DNA of 19,094 nucleotides from DATDOY01 sp035293045 (GTDB taxonomy: Bacteria > Actinomycetota > Acidimicrobiia > IMCC26256 > JACPCJ01), in assembly GCA_035293045.1 (NCBI GenBank), contig DATDOY010000099.1:1-19094 (forward strand), in the 5' to 3' direction. The notes under the pieces are model-generated. The model saw only the letters and a program-made list of their open reading frames with translations. It did no database searches and had not been told where the DNA came from. Shown piece by piece: positions 1-8,903 of this stretch; the first letter of the stretch is position 1; every line of letters starts with the position of its first letter. A program made the translations under genes and the position numbers.

Positions 1-2777
1 TGGGCCGCTTCTTCGGGTGAGAGGTCGGCGAGCGAGAACATCGTCGACTCGGGGGCTTCCTTGGCCGGGATGACCTGGCCCTTGTCGTCGATCCAGCGGT
101 CGTTGGCGCCGTCGTAGTAGCCGGTCTGCCCGTCGCCCAAGGGGACGGGGCGGGTCACGTCGCCGGAGACCGAGTGATGGAAGCCCACCACTCGACCTTC
201 CTCGTCGAGGTAGGTCTTGGTGTCGAGGTCGAAGGTGAGCTTGGCCGGCTCGCCGTCCCAGTCGTCTTCGTCGTGGTCGAAGACGGTGGCGTCGGGGACG
301 CCCGAGTCCGTGTAGGCGAGCGTGCCGTCCGGCTTCCAAAACATGGCCTGATCGGCCAACGCGTCGTCGACGGGGATGGTGGAGGGGTCGCCATCGTCGA
401 CGTCCGGCGCGGGCGGGGTCGTGGCCACAGGGGCATCGATGATTCGCGGATCGACGTTGAGACCCTCGGCAAGGCTACGGGGGCGCAGCCGACGGAGGGG
501 ACCGACGTCGAGGGCCGGCGAACCGTCGGCGACGGCGGCCGCGTCGAGATCTGCTGGGTCGAGCTTGATGCGGGAGAGGTCGGGTGACACGCCCGACCGC
601 GGGGGAACGGGCAGGGTCGTGGGCTCGGGCGGGCGGGTGCCGAGCAGCGGCGGCGCCGACACGCTGGACTCCTCGGCGTTCTCTTCCTCGGGACGACTCT
701 CCGCTCGCAATGGACTCGAGCCGGCGCGGAATTCGGTGAGGTCGTCGAAGCCGTCGCCGTCGGTGTCGGCCTTGGTCGGATCAGTTCCGGTGCCGCCGAG
801 CCCGGCCTCGGTGCCGTCGAAGAGGCCGTCGCCATCGGTGTCGCGGCTCTTCGGGTCCGTTCCGAGTGCTACCTCCGCTCCATCGCGGATGTCGTCGTTG
901 TCGGTGTCGTCGTCCGTCGGGTCGGTTCCGCCCTTCGCCTCCTCGCCGTCGATGAGACCGTCGTTGTCGCTGTCGCGGTCGCGCGGACTCGTGCCCGCGG
1001 CGAGCTCCTCGGCGTCGCCGAGAAGGTCACGGTCAGTGTCGGCCGCCAGGGGATCGCTCGTTACAAAGCCGCGGTCTACATTCGGGTCGCCGGTGCCGAA
1101 GACCTCGGCGCCGTCGCTCAGTCCGTCGCTGTCCGTGTCGGCATTCGTCGCGTCGGTCCCGCCGTGCTCCTCCTCGTGGTCGAACAAGCCATCACCGTCG
1201 GTGTCCACGCCCTGCTTGCGCTCGGCGGTGTCGGCCTTCGACGGGTCGGTCCCGATGAACACCTCGGCTCCGTCTGCGAGGCCGTCACCGTCGGTGTCGG
1301 CCATTCTCGGGTCGGTGCCGTAGTTCTTCTCATCCCTGTCGGAAAGTCCGTCGGCGTCGGTGTCGGTGCCCAGCGGATCCGTATGGAGGGACCGCTCGGC
1401 ACCATCGGTGAGGCCGTCGTCATCAGAGTCGGGGTCGAGGGGGTCGGTGCCGAGGTCGAGTTCCTTCTGGTCCCGCACCCCGTCACCGTCGGTGTCGGCG
1501 CTCGTGGGGTCGGTGCCGAGGTCGAGTTCATCGCGGTCCCAGATCCCGTCGTCGTCGGTGTCCTGCTCTCTTGCATTGGTGCCGAGTCCGGCCTCGGTTC
1601 CGTCTGTCAGTCCGTCGCGGTCGGTGTCGGTGACGTGGGGGTCGCTGCCCGCGGCGATTTCGTCGCCGTCCGACACCCCGTCGCGGTCCGTATCCCCGTC
1701 GCTCGGACTCGTGCGGCCCGCCAACTCTTCCCGGCTCGTCAGCCCGTCGCCGTCGGGATCCTCGTCGATGTCGAGGATCCCGTCGTCGTCCGAGTCGGGG
1801 TCGCGCGGGTCGGTGAGGCGTTCGTGGACATCTTCGAGCCCATCGTCGTCCGTGTCGGCGTCGAGTGGGTCGGTCCCTCGTTCTCGTTCTTCCTTGTCGG
1901 AGAGCCCGTCGCCGTCGGTGTCCGAGTTGAGCGGATCGGTGCCGGCGGTGGCCTCCTCACCGTCGGTCAGACCGTCCTGATCGCTGTGTGCCTTGGTGGG
2001 GTCGGTGCCCCGCGCCAGTTCTGCGGCGTCCGCCAATCCATCGCCGTCCGTGTCTCGGTTGAGGGGGTCGGTCCGAGTGGTGATCTCCTCCCGGTCGCTC
2101 AGCCCGTCTCCGTCGGTGTCACGGTGGGTCGGGTCCGTCCCGCCTAGGACCTCGGCCTTGTCTGACAACCCGTCATGATCGGTGTCGCGTTCGCGCGGGT
2201 CGGTGCCGTGCAGCGCCTCGGCGCTGTCCGAGACTCCGTCCCCATCCGTGTCGATCGACGTCGGATCGGTGCGCGCGCGGACTTCGGCTTCGTCTGACAA
2301 CCCGTCATGATCGGTGTCGCGTTCGCGCGGGTCGGTGCCGAGCGAAACCTCTTCGCGGTCGTTGAGACCGTCACCGTCGGTGTCCGCCGCGAGCGGGTTG
2401 CTTCGGGCCCGGATCTCGTCGCCGTCGGAGAGCCCGTCGCCGTCGGTGTCCCGGCGTCGCGGGTCGGTGCCTTGAGTGACTTCGGCCCTGTCGTCGATAC
2501 CATCCCCGTCGGTGTCGGCGGCCTGAGGGTTCGTGCCCCGCGCCTTTTCGTCCGCGTCGCTCAGCCCGTCGCGGTCTGCGTCCGGTGCGACCCGGCCGCC
2601 CTTCTGGGGTCCGGACGGAGGGGCCTCGCTCTCGGGCTCACGCTCGGGCGCGACCTTTCGGGACGCGTTGGCCGTGCCCGAGGTGGTGCTCGAGATGAGG
2701 TCCACCCGCTCCGGGGGCGCGACCCGAAGCGCATCGTTCAGGTCGGGGTCAGGACGCGGGGGTCGCCGCTTGGCCAT
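1..2777 (-). CDS. Giant acidic EF-hand-like (TSP3-type) repeat protein, partial at C-terminus
   Basis: The frame is open without a stop from the ATG at 2777 to the window edge (925 codons), so the C-terminus is missing. A GTGGAG ribosome-binding site precedes the ATG, 15 bases after the stop of the upstream paralogue, so the two are probably one operon. Residues 1-63 are hydrophilic and begin MAKRRPPRPDP, with no signal peptide. Residues about 64-690 hold roughly 27 repeats, mostly 22 residues long, of the form DTDGDGLSDxxExxxGTDP. Each contains a full 12-residue EF-hand-like loop with Asp at 1, 3, 5 and 9 and Glu at 12, so calcium binding is expected. A linker with PPLLGTRPP follows near residue 708. 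The segment from about residue 805 on is different: three hairpin-like units (FWKPDGTLAY, YLDEEGRVVG, WIDDKGQVIP). Family knowledge supports calcium-stabilised rods or adhesins; the actual role and location are unknown. Confidence 0.85.
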   Translation of the reverse strand, partial: MAKRRPPRPDPDLNDALRVAPPERVDLISSTTSGTANASRKVAPEREPESEAPPSGPQKGGRVAPDADRDGLSDADEKARGTNPQAADTDGDGIDDRAEVTQGTDPRRRDTDGDGLSDGDEIRARSNPLAADTDGDGLNDREEVSLGTDPRERDTDHDGLSDEAEVRARTDPTSIDTDGDGVSDSAEALHGTDPRERDTDHDGLSDKAEVLGGTDPTHRDTDGDGLSDREEITTRTDPLNRDTDGDGLADAAELARGTDPTKAHSDQDGLTDGEEATAGTDPLNSDTDGDGLSDKEERERGTDPLDADTDDDGLEDVHERLTDPRDPDSDDDGILDIDEDPDGDGLTSREELAGRTSPSDGDTDRDGVSDGDEIAAGSDPHVTDTDRDGLTDGTEAGLGTNAREQDTDDDGIWDRDELDLGTDPTSADTDGDGVRDQKELDLGTDPLDPDSDDDGLTDGAERSLHTDPLGTDTDADGLSDRDEKNYGTDPRMADTDGDGLADGAEVFIGTDPSKADTAERKQGVDTDGDGLFDHEEEHGGTDATNADTDSDGLSDGAEVFGTGDPNVDRGFVTSDPLAADTDRDLLGDAEELAAGTSPRDRDSDNDGLIDGEEAKGGTDPTDDDTDNDDIRDGAEVALGTDPKSRDTDGDGLFDGTEAGLGGTGTDPTKADTDGDGFDDLTEFRAGSSPLRAESRPEEENAEESSVSAPPLLGTRPPEPTTLPVPPRSGVSPDLSRIKLDPADLDAAAVADGSPALDVGPLRRLRPRSLAEGLNVDPRIIDAPVATTPPAPDVDDGDPSTIPVDDALADQAMFWKPDGTLAYTDSGVPDATVFDHDEDDWDGEPAKLTFDLDTKTYLDEEGRVVGFHHSVSGDVTRPVPLGDGQTGYYDGANDRWIDDKGQVIPAKEAPESTMFSLADLSPEEAA
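2160..2208 (-). repeat. 49-bp exact direct repeat within the calcium-loop array (second copy 2292-2340)
   Basis: The 49 bases at 2160-2208 recur identically at 2292-2340, an offset of 132 bases, which is exactly two 22-codon units. Both encode GTDPRERDTDHDGLSD. The flanks are diverged, so this looks like a recent internal duplication or gene conversion within the array. Confidence 0.85.
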
Positions 2778-2792
2778 CGCTGCTCCACTTCC

Positions 2793-5700
2793 TCAGGCGT
2801 CGGCGAATTCCGCATCCGCGTCGGGTTCCTGCTCCGGATCCGTAGGTACGTCAGCGACCGGCTCCGGTTCGGGGGTTGGCTCGGGCGGAGGAACCGGTTC
2901 GGGTTCCGAGAGGGACTCCGTTTCGGATGCGGCCGCCGTGTCCGTGTCGGGCTCGGACGTAGGTTCCGAGGATGGCGAGGATTCGGCCGCTTCGTCGGAC
3001 GGTGCCCCACCGGCACCCGTGCCGTACGCGGCGTCCGGCGGGGATTCTTCCGGCGTCGTCCCGAACGTGTTCGGTGTGAGGGGATCGAGACCCATTGCGA
3101 CCTCACCGCCGTCGGTGATGTAGTCGCCGTCGGTGTCCGGCCGGAAGGGGTCGGTTCCACGCGCCTGCTCCTCACCGTCCGACAGTCCGTCGCCGTCGGT
3201 GTCGGCTCGCGTTGGATCGGTGCCGGTTTGGTGCACCTCCGTCGCGTCCCCGAGGCCGTCCTGGTCGGTGTCGCCACGCGACGGGTCGGTGCCCGTCTCG
3301 GCGATTTCGGTGAAGTCGGTCAGCGAGTCGTGGTCCGTGTCGTGACTGTTGGGGCTTGACCCAACCGAGGCCTCGAGTCGGTCGTCGACGCGGTCCCCAT
3401 CGCGATCGACGAACGGGTCGGAGCGGTCGTCCACGCCGTCTCGGTCGGTGTCGGTCGAAGTTGCCCCCTGCGGGGGCGTCGACGTCGCGGAAGCGGTGTC
3501 GGACGGGGGTGCCGGCTCCGCCACGACCGGGTCCTCGATGGTCGCCATGTCGACGCCGTCTTCGTCGGTGTCACCCGACGTGGACTCGTCGCCGACCGGG
3601 TCCTCGATGGTCGCCATGTCGACGCCGTCTTCGTCTGTGTCACCCGAGGTGTCCGTCGTCGCGGGCTGCGATTCGGTTGCCATGTCGACGGCGTCCTCGT
3701 CGGTGTCACCCGACGTGTCCGTCGTCGTGGACTGCGACTCGGTTGCCTTATCGAGCGCGTCTGGGTCTGCACTCTCGTCGGTCTCGACGGCTGCCCCTTC
3801 CGTCCGTGGGGACTCGGGGTCGCGAGCCGGCGGGCGACGAAGTCGGTCGGCAAGACCGGTCTGGACCGCTCCCAAGCGCGCGCTGACGGGGGTCACCGCG
3901 TCCAGGCCGTCCGGGTCGCTGGACTCAACGGCTTCGCGAAGGCGCGCCTTCACCGGCCGGAGCGTTGTCGGCGGGCGAGTGCCAAGGAGCGGCGGCACCT
4001 CGGGGGACGCACCCGATCCAGACGTCGTCAGCGAGCCCTGCGACGGGTCGATCCCCGGGGCTATGCCGACTCCGCGACCGGCTTCGCCGTCAGCGAGGGA
4101 CGCGCTGTCGGTGGACTCGACGGCGGTGTCGACGGCGTCTTCGTCTGTGTCACCCGAGTCGGACTCCGCCACCGTGGTTTCGGGTGGTGCCTCAGTCGCC
4201 GTGTCGACGCCGTCGAAATCGGCGCTGCCCGGATCGGTGCCGGCGATCTGCTCGTCGCGGTTGGTCACGCCGTCACCGTCAGAGTCTTCGGCTCCGTCGA
4301 GTACGCCGTCACCGTCGCTGTCGGCTTCCCACCACTTGGTTCCCGCGGCCACCTCGTTGTCGTCCGTCAGTCCGTCGTTGTCGGTGTCGGAGCTGTACTC
4401 GCCGTCGGATCCGTCGAGGATGCCGTCACCGTCGGTGTCGGGGTTTCCGGGATCGGTGGAGGCCGTCTGCTCGGCCACGTTGGTCACGCCGTCACCGTCG
4501 GAGTCCTCGTCGGCGTCGACCACGCCGTCTCCGTCCGTGTCGGTCGTTGTTGCACTCGTGCCGGCGAAGAACTCGGTGCGGTCGGTAAGGCCGTCGTCGT
4601 CGGTGTCGGCGTCGTTCGGATCGCTCCCGGTTGCGGTCTCGAGGTTGTCGCTGAGGCGGTCGCCGTCCTGATCGCGGTCGTAGTAATCGCTGATGCCGTC
4701 TCGGTCGCTGTCCCGACTCCCATCGCCGTCGGTGTCGAGCATTTCGTGCTCGTACTGCCGCGGGTCGGCGATGGCGTCGAATTCGGGGTTCACCGACGTG
4801 TCGTTGCGGCTCGGGTCGGTCCCGAGGGCGAACTCCTCGGCGTTGGTCAGTCCGTCGCCGTCGAGATCCTCATCGACGTCGATGACGCCGTCGCCGTCGC
4901 TGTCGGTGGAGCCGAAGTTGAATCCTCCCCTGGCCTCCGTGAGGTTGGTGATGCCGTCGCCGTCGGTGTCCTCGTCCCCGTCCCTCACACCATCCGCGTC
5001 AGAGTCACGTCGGAGAGGATCGAGTCCGGCCGCGATCTCGTCGCCGTCCCGGAGTCCGTCGCCGTCGGTGTCGGAACGGTCGGGGTTGGTCCCCAACGCC
5101 AGCTCGTCGCCGCTGGCGATCCCGTCGCTGTCGTGATCGACGTCGGCGTCGGCAACGATCGGGTTTGCCCCCAGCTCAAGCTCTGTGAGGTTGGTCAGGC
5201 CGTCCCCATCGGCGTCTTCGGCGCCGTCGCCGACGCCGTCGCCGTCGGAATCGGCGGATCCGGCGTCGGTCCCGATGCGCTGCTCGTCGATGTTGCGGAG
5301 CCCGTCGCCGTCGCTATCGACGGCATAGTCGTACGTCCGACCGTCGGTCATCCTGGACGCAGGATCGGTTCCCGCCTGGTACTCGGTCAGGTTGGTGAGG
5401 CCGTCACCGTCGCTGTCGAGGTGCCCATCGGCCTGGGTTGCGTCGACTGGCCCCCGCACCGCGGCGTAGTTGAAGTCGTACTGACCCTGGTCGGTCTCCC
5501 ACTTGTCGTCCATGCCGTCGCCGTCGGTGTCGGCGCTGGTCGGGTCGGTTCCGAAGAACTCCTCGGTGGCGTTCGACAGACGATCGCCGTCGGTATCCTC
5601 CGACCCATCGCTCACGCCGTCGCCGTCGGTGTCTCGGTTGGTCGGATCGGTCCCGAGCAGGTACTCCGTACGGTTGTCGACGCCGTCGCCGTCGAAGTCG

Positions 5701-6047
5701 GACGCGTTCGCCTGGCTGATCGACGTTCCCGCGCGCTGCTCGTCGATGTTGCGGAGCCCGTCGCCGTCGGAATCCTCTTGTCCGTCGTTGATCCCGTCGC
5801 CGTCGGAATCGGCCCTGTTCGGATCGCTGCCGACCGTGGTCTCCGTGGCATCCAACAGCCCATCGCTGTCCGTATCGCGGATGGCCTCTCGCACCGACCC
5901 CGACTGCGTGAGGTCGTCGTAGCGCGGAGTTTGCCGGCCAGCCAACGGCGGCAGGCCCCCATCGCCTTCATCCGCGTCGACCAGGTCCGCCTTCGAGGCG
6001 GCGGAGAGGTCGCTGTTACGGGGGTCGACGGGTGGTCGCTTGGGCAT
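2793..6047 (-). CDS. Giant acidic EF-hand-like (TSP3-type) repeat protein, complete
   Basis: The product has 1084 residues. The ATG at 6047 is chosen because GGGAG lies 7 bases upstream; a longer in-frame extension to 6401 would run antisense through the stress-protein gene. The N-terminus (MPKRPPVDPRN) is hydrophilic, and no signal peptide or membrane segment is visible. Residues about 55-605 carry some 27 Asp-rich EF-hand-like loops, many as compact pairs of the form DGDGVxDGxEDxDGDGxTNxxE. A low-complexity linker follows, with PPLLGTRPP near residue 686 and several copies of SGDTDEDxVDMAT. A second block of about six repeats spans roughly 866-992. The tail is rich in Pro, Glu and Ser and ends without an anchor. 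It is the first gene of a likely two-gene operon with its downstream paralogue and is divergent from the stress-protein gene. Calcium binding is inferred from the loops; function is not recognised. Confidence 0.88.
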   Translation of the reverse strand: MPKRPPVDPRNSDLSAASKADLVDADEGDGGLPPLAGRQTPRYDDLTQSGSVREAIRDTDSDGLLDATETTVGSDPNRADSDGDGINDGQEDSDGDGLRNIDEQRAGTSISQANASDFDGDGVDNRTEYLLGTDPTNRDTDGDGVSDGSEDTDGDRLSNATEEFFGTDPTSADTDGDGMDDKWETDQGQYDFNYAAVRGPVDATQADGHLDSDGDGLTNLTEYQAGTDPASRMTDGRTYDYAVDSDGDGLRNIDEQRIGTDAGSADSDGDGVGDGAEDADGDGLTNLTELELGANPIVADADVDHDSDGIASGDELALGTNPDRSDTDGDGLRDGDEIAAGLDPLRRDSDADGVRDGDEDTDGDGITNLTEARGGFNFGSTDSDGDGVIDVDEDLDGDGLTNAEEFALGTDPSRNDTSVNPEFDAIADPRQYEHEMLDTDGDGSRDSDRDGISDYYDRDQDGDRLSDNLETATGSDPNDADTDDDGLTDRTEFFAGTSATTTDTDGDGVVDADEDSDGDGVTNVAEQTASTDPGNPDTDGDGILDGSDGEYSSDTDNDGLTDDNEVAAGTKWWEADSDGDGVLDGAEDSDGDGVTNRDEQIAGTDPGSADFDGVDTATEAPPETTVAESDSGDTDEDAVDTAVESTDSASLADGEAGRGVGIAPGIDPSQGSLTTSGSGASPEVPPLLGTRPPTTLRPVKARLREAVESSDPDGLDAVTPVSARLGAVQTGLADRLRRPPARDPESPRTEGAAVETDESADPDALDKATESQSTTTDTSGDTDEDAVDMATESQPATTDTSGDTDEDGVDMATIEDPVGDESTSGDTDEDGVDMATIEDPVVAEPAPPSDTASATSTPPQGATSTDTDRDGVDDRSDPFVDRDGDRVDDRLEASVGSSPNSHDTDHDSLTDFTEIAETGTDPSRGDTDQDGLGDATEVHQTGTDPTRADTDGDGLSDGEEQARGTDPFRPDTDGDYITDGGEVAMGLDPLTPNTFGTTPEESPPDAAYGTGAGGAPSDEAAESSPSSEPTSEPDTDTAAASETESLSEPEPVPPPEPTPEPEPVADVPTDPEQEPDADAEFADA
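3524..3635 (-). repeat. 69-bp tandem repeat with 43-bp identical cores (3524-3566 and 3593-3635)
   Basis: Identical 43-base cores at 3524-3566 and 3593-3635 encode DEDGVDMATIEDPV twice. Further, more diverged copies of SGDTDEDxVDMAT lie upstream in the gene (about 3660-3730) and SGDTDEDAVDTAV lies near 4140. This is a second repeat type inside the complete repeat protein, distinct from the EF-hand-like loops. Confidence 0.8.
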
Positions 6048-6187
6048 TGCTCTACTCCCGGTGCGGTGGGCCCACTCCATTCCAGGCGTCGGGCTCGGAT
6101 CGATGGCCCATTGTTGCCCGGTTCTTGCGATCCCGCATCGGGGAAATCCCCCCCATCCGGGCGAGACCGAAGGCGGGGACGAGCCGA

Positions 6188-6193
6188 TAGTCT
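6188..6193 (+). promoter_or_regulatory. Candidate -10 element for a leaderless stress-protein transcript
   Basis: TAGTCT lies 8 bases before the GTG at 6202 with no ribosome-binding site between. The same GATAGTCTCCGC string occurs at the same distance before the hydrolase gene at 10058. A TANNNT hexamer at this distance is the usual layout of leaderless actinobacterial transcripts. The surrounding 154 bases (6048-6201) also separate the divergent repeat-protein gene; no clear promoter for that gene was seen. Confidence 0.5.
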
Positions 6194-6201
6194 CCGCCCT
6201 C

Positions 6202-6672
6202 GTGGCGATGACTCCGTCGAGGAAGAAGCCGAGCGCGGCCAAGAAGTCGGCGGCCAAGAAGTCGGCCCATACGCCCCGGAAGAAGAGCGCGCAAGGACCC
6301 ACGTACCAAAAGGTCCTCGTCGGGTCTGACGGCACTGAGCGCGCCGGGCGGGCGGTCGAACGCGCCGCGGATGTCGCCAAGGCCCTCGGCGCCAACCTCA
6401 CCGTCCTCGGCGTCGGGTCCGAAGGCCAACTTCGGGCCGTCCTCGAGCGTCAGGTCGCGCCCCTCACCGACGCCGGCGTCGACGTCGAGGTGCAGATCGA
6501 ACCGGGAACGGCCGCGCAGGTGCTCATCGACGTGGCCACCCGCGACGGGTACGACCTCCTCGTGCTCGGGAACAAGGGCATGAGCGGCATCGAACGGCTG
6601 CGGCTCGGCGCCGTCCCCAACAAGGTCAGCCACCACCTTCCGTGCTCGCTCCTCATTGTCCGAACGGGTTGA
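6202..6672 (+). CDS. Universal stress protein (UspA family) with basic N-terminal tail
   Basis: The product has 156 residues. Residues 35-156 form a single Usp domain, starting YQKVLVGSDG and ending with the nucleotide-binding signature G-x2-G-x9-G at about 123-137 (GNKG, then nine residues, then GA), so ATP binding is likely. Residues 1-34 are an added tail with ten Lys/Arg among the first 28 positions, including AAKKS twice, partly produced by a 15-bp tandem duplication at 6238-6267. GTG at 6202 is preferred because of the leaderless promoter spacing; ATG at 6208 is an alternative two codons later. Its stop overlaps the start of the following lipoprotein gene, so the two are probably cotranscribed. 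Usp proteins act in the cytoplasm in stress survival; the specific role here is unknown. Confidence 0.85.
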   Translation: MAMTPSRKKPSAAKKSAAKKSAHTPRKKSAQGPTYQKVLVGSDGTERAGRAVERAADVAKALGANLTVLGVGSEGQLRAVLERQVAPLTDAGVDVEVQIEPGTAAQVLIDVATRDGYDLLVLGNKGMSGIERLRLGAVPNKVSHHLPCSLLIVRTG

Positions 6673-7466
6673 CGCTCACCCGGCGGCTCCGCGCCGGCGT
6701 TGCCATGGTCTTCGCCCTCATCCTGATGTCGGGGTGCAAGGTCGACGTCCACATCGGCGTGCGAGTCGCTGAAAACGGGTCCGGATCCGTCGTCGCACGA
6801 TTCGTGCTCGACGACGACGCGTTGCGAGCCATCGGCGGCGACCTCAAGGAGCAGCTGCGCGTGGGCGATCTGATTCAGGCCGGGTGGGAGGTCGCCGTCG
6901 AGCCGACGAGCGAAGGCGGAGCAGAGGCGGTCGCCGAGAAGGGCTTCGCTCGTCCCGAGGAGCTCACCGCGGTGATCGACCAGCTCTCGGGTGACGTCGG
7001 GCCGTTCCGCGACTTCCGCCTCAGCCGGAAGCACTCGACGTTCCGCACCGAGTTCGAGTTCCGCGGTCAGGTCGACCTCGAGAGCGGAATCGGCGCGTCG
7101 TCGCTGGATCCGAACGACGAGGGAATCGCCGCGGAGATCGAGGCGCAGGGAGTCGAGGTCGAACAGCTCCGCGACTTCTTGAAGGACCGTGTCGACAATG
7201 CATTCGCCGTCGAGGTGGTCGTCGACATGCCCGGCGGCGGTTCGCACAACGCTCCCCAAGCCCCCGCCGGCGCGCCACAGTGGACCCCGAAGCTCGGCGA
7301 GGTGGCCGACCTCAGGGCGTCGTCGTCGGTTTTCGCCCTCGATCGCGCCGTCCTCGTGGGAATCGGCGGCGTCCTCGGCGTGACCTCGATCGTGGCGTAC
7401 GCAGCATGGCGGCGAACGCGAGCACCCCGCCGGTTGCCAGCCAAGGGTTCGCCGCCGGGGGCCTGA
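6669..7466 (+). CDS. LppM-like (DUF3153-type) lipoprotein
   Basis: The product has 265 residues from a TTG at 6669 that forms a TTGA overlap with the stress-protein stop. GTG at 6642 is an alternative nine codons upstream. Residues 1-22 make a lipoprotein signal peptide: RR, then a hydrophobic run, then LMSGC with lipidated Cys23. The mature part has a VxxxGSGSVVARFVLDDDAL start typical of LppM-type proteins, which include mycobacterial LppM. Residues about 227-247 form a C-terminal membrane helix followed by a short basic tail. The protein is thus predicted to be tethered at both ends on the outer face of the membrane. Family assignment is by recall of the pattern, not by search. Confidence 0.72.
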   Translation: MTLTRRLRAGVAMVFALILMSGCKVDVHIGVRVAENGSGSVVARFVLDDDALRAIGGDLKEQLRVGDLIQAGWEVAVEPTSEGGAEAVAEKGFARPEELTAVIDQLSGDVGPFRDFRLSRKHSTFRTEFEFRGQVDLESGIGASSLDPNDEGIAAEIEAQGVEVEQLRDFLKDRVDNAFAVEVVVDMPGGGSHNAPQAPAGAPQWTPKLGEVADLRASSSVFALDRAVLVGIGGVLGVTSIVAYAAWRRTRAPRRLPAKGSPPGA

Positions 7467-7497
7467 AACAGTCACAGGCAGCCGCGAGGATGGCGCC

Positions 7498-8832
<1,335 letters not shown>

Positions 8833-8838
8833 GTGTTG

Positions 8839-8844
8839 TACCCT
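8839..8844 (+). promoter_or_regulatory. Candidate -10 element for disA
   Basis: TACCCT lies just after the radA stop codon, in the context GTTGTACCCTGG. The same hexamer serves in the candidate carD promoter at 12381. It would give a leader of about 50 bases before disA, containing a perfect 10-bp palindrome AGACGCGTCT close to the ribosome-binding site. No good -35 was seen. Confidence 0.35.
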
Positions 8845-8903
8845 GGCGATACTTCCTCGCACTCTGTAGGGCCATTCGTTCGAGACGCGTCTAGAGGAGA
8901 CCG

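Noticed and set aside
1..6047. CRISPR array or satellite DNA as an explanation for the periodic sequence
   Set aside because: The period is 66 bases of coding repeats with diverged units and no constant repeat/unique spacer structure.
4746..6329. A 527-codon open frame on the plus strand, antisense to the repeat protein (with similar long frames at 1164-2147, 2307-3359 and 3349-4671)
   Set aside because: They arise because the GTC/GAC-rich repeat codons give no stops when read antisense. The translations are monotonous V-x-V-G-V or S-P-S-V-S strings, and the minus-strand frame has the coherent EF-hand-like pattern.
6048..6401. N-terminal extension of the complete repeat protein to 6401
   Set aside because: It would overlap the stress-protein gene antisense and has no repeat or signal character; GGGAG is correctly spaced for the ATG at 6047.
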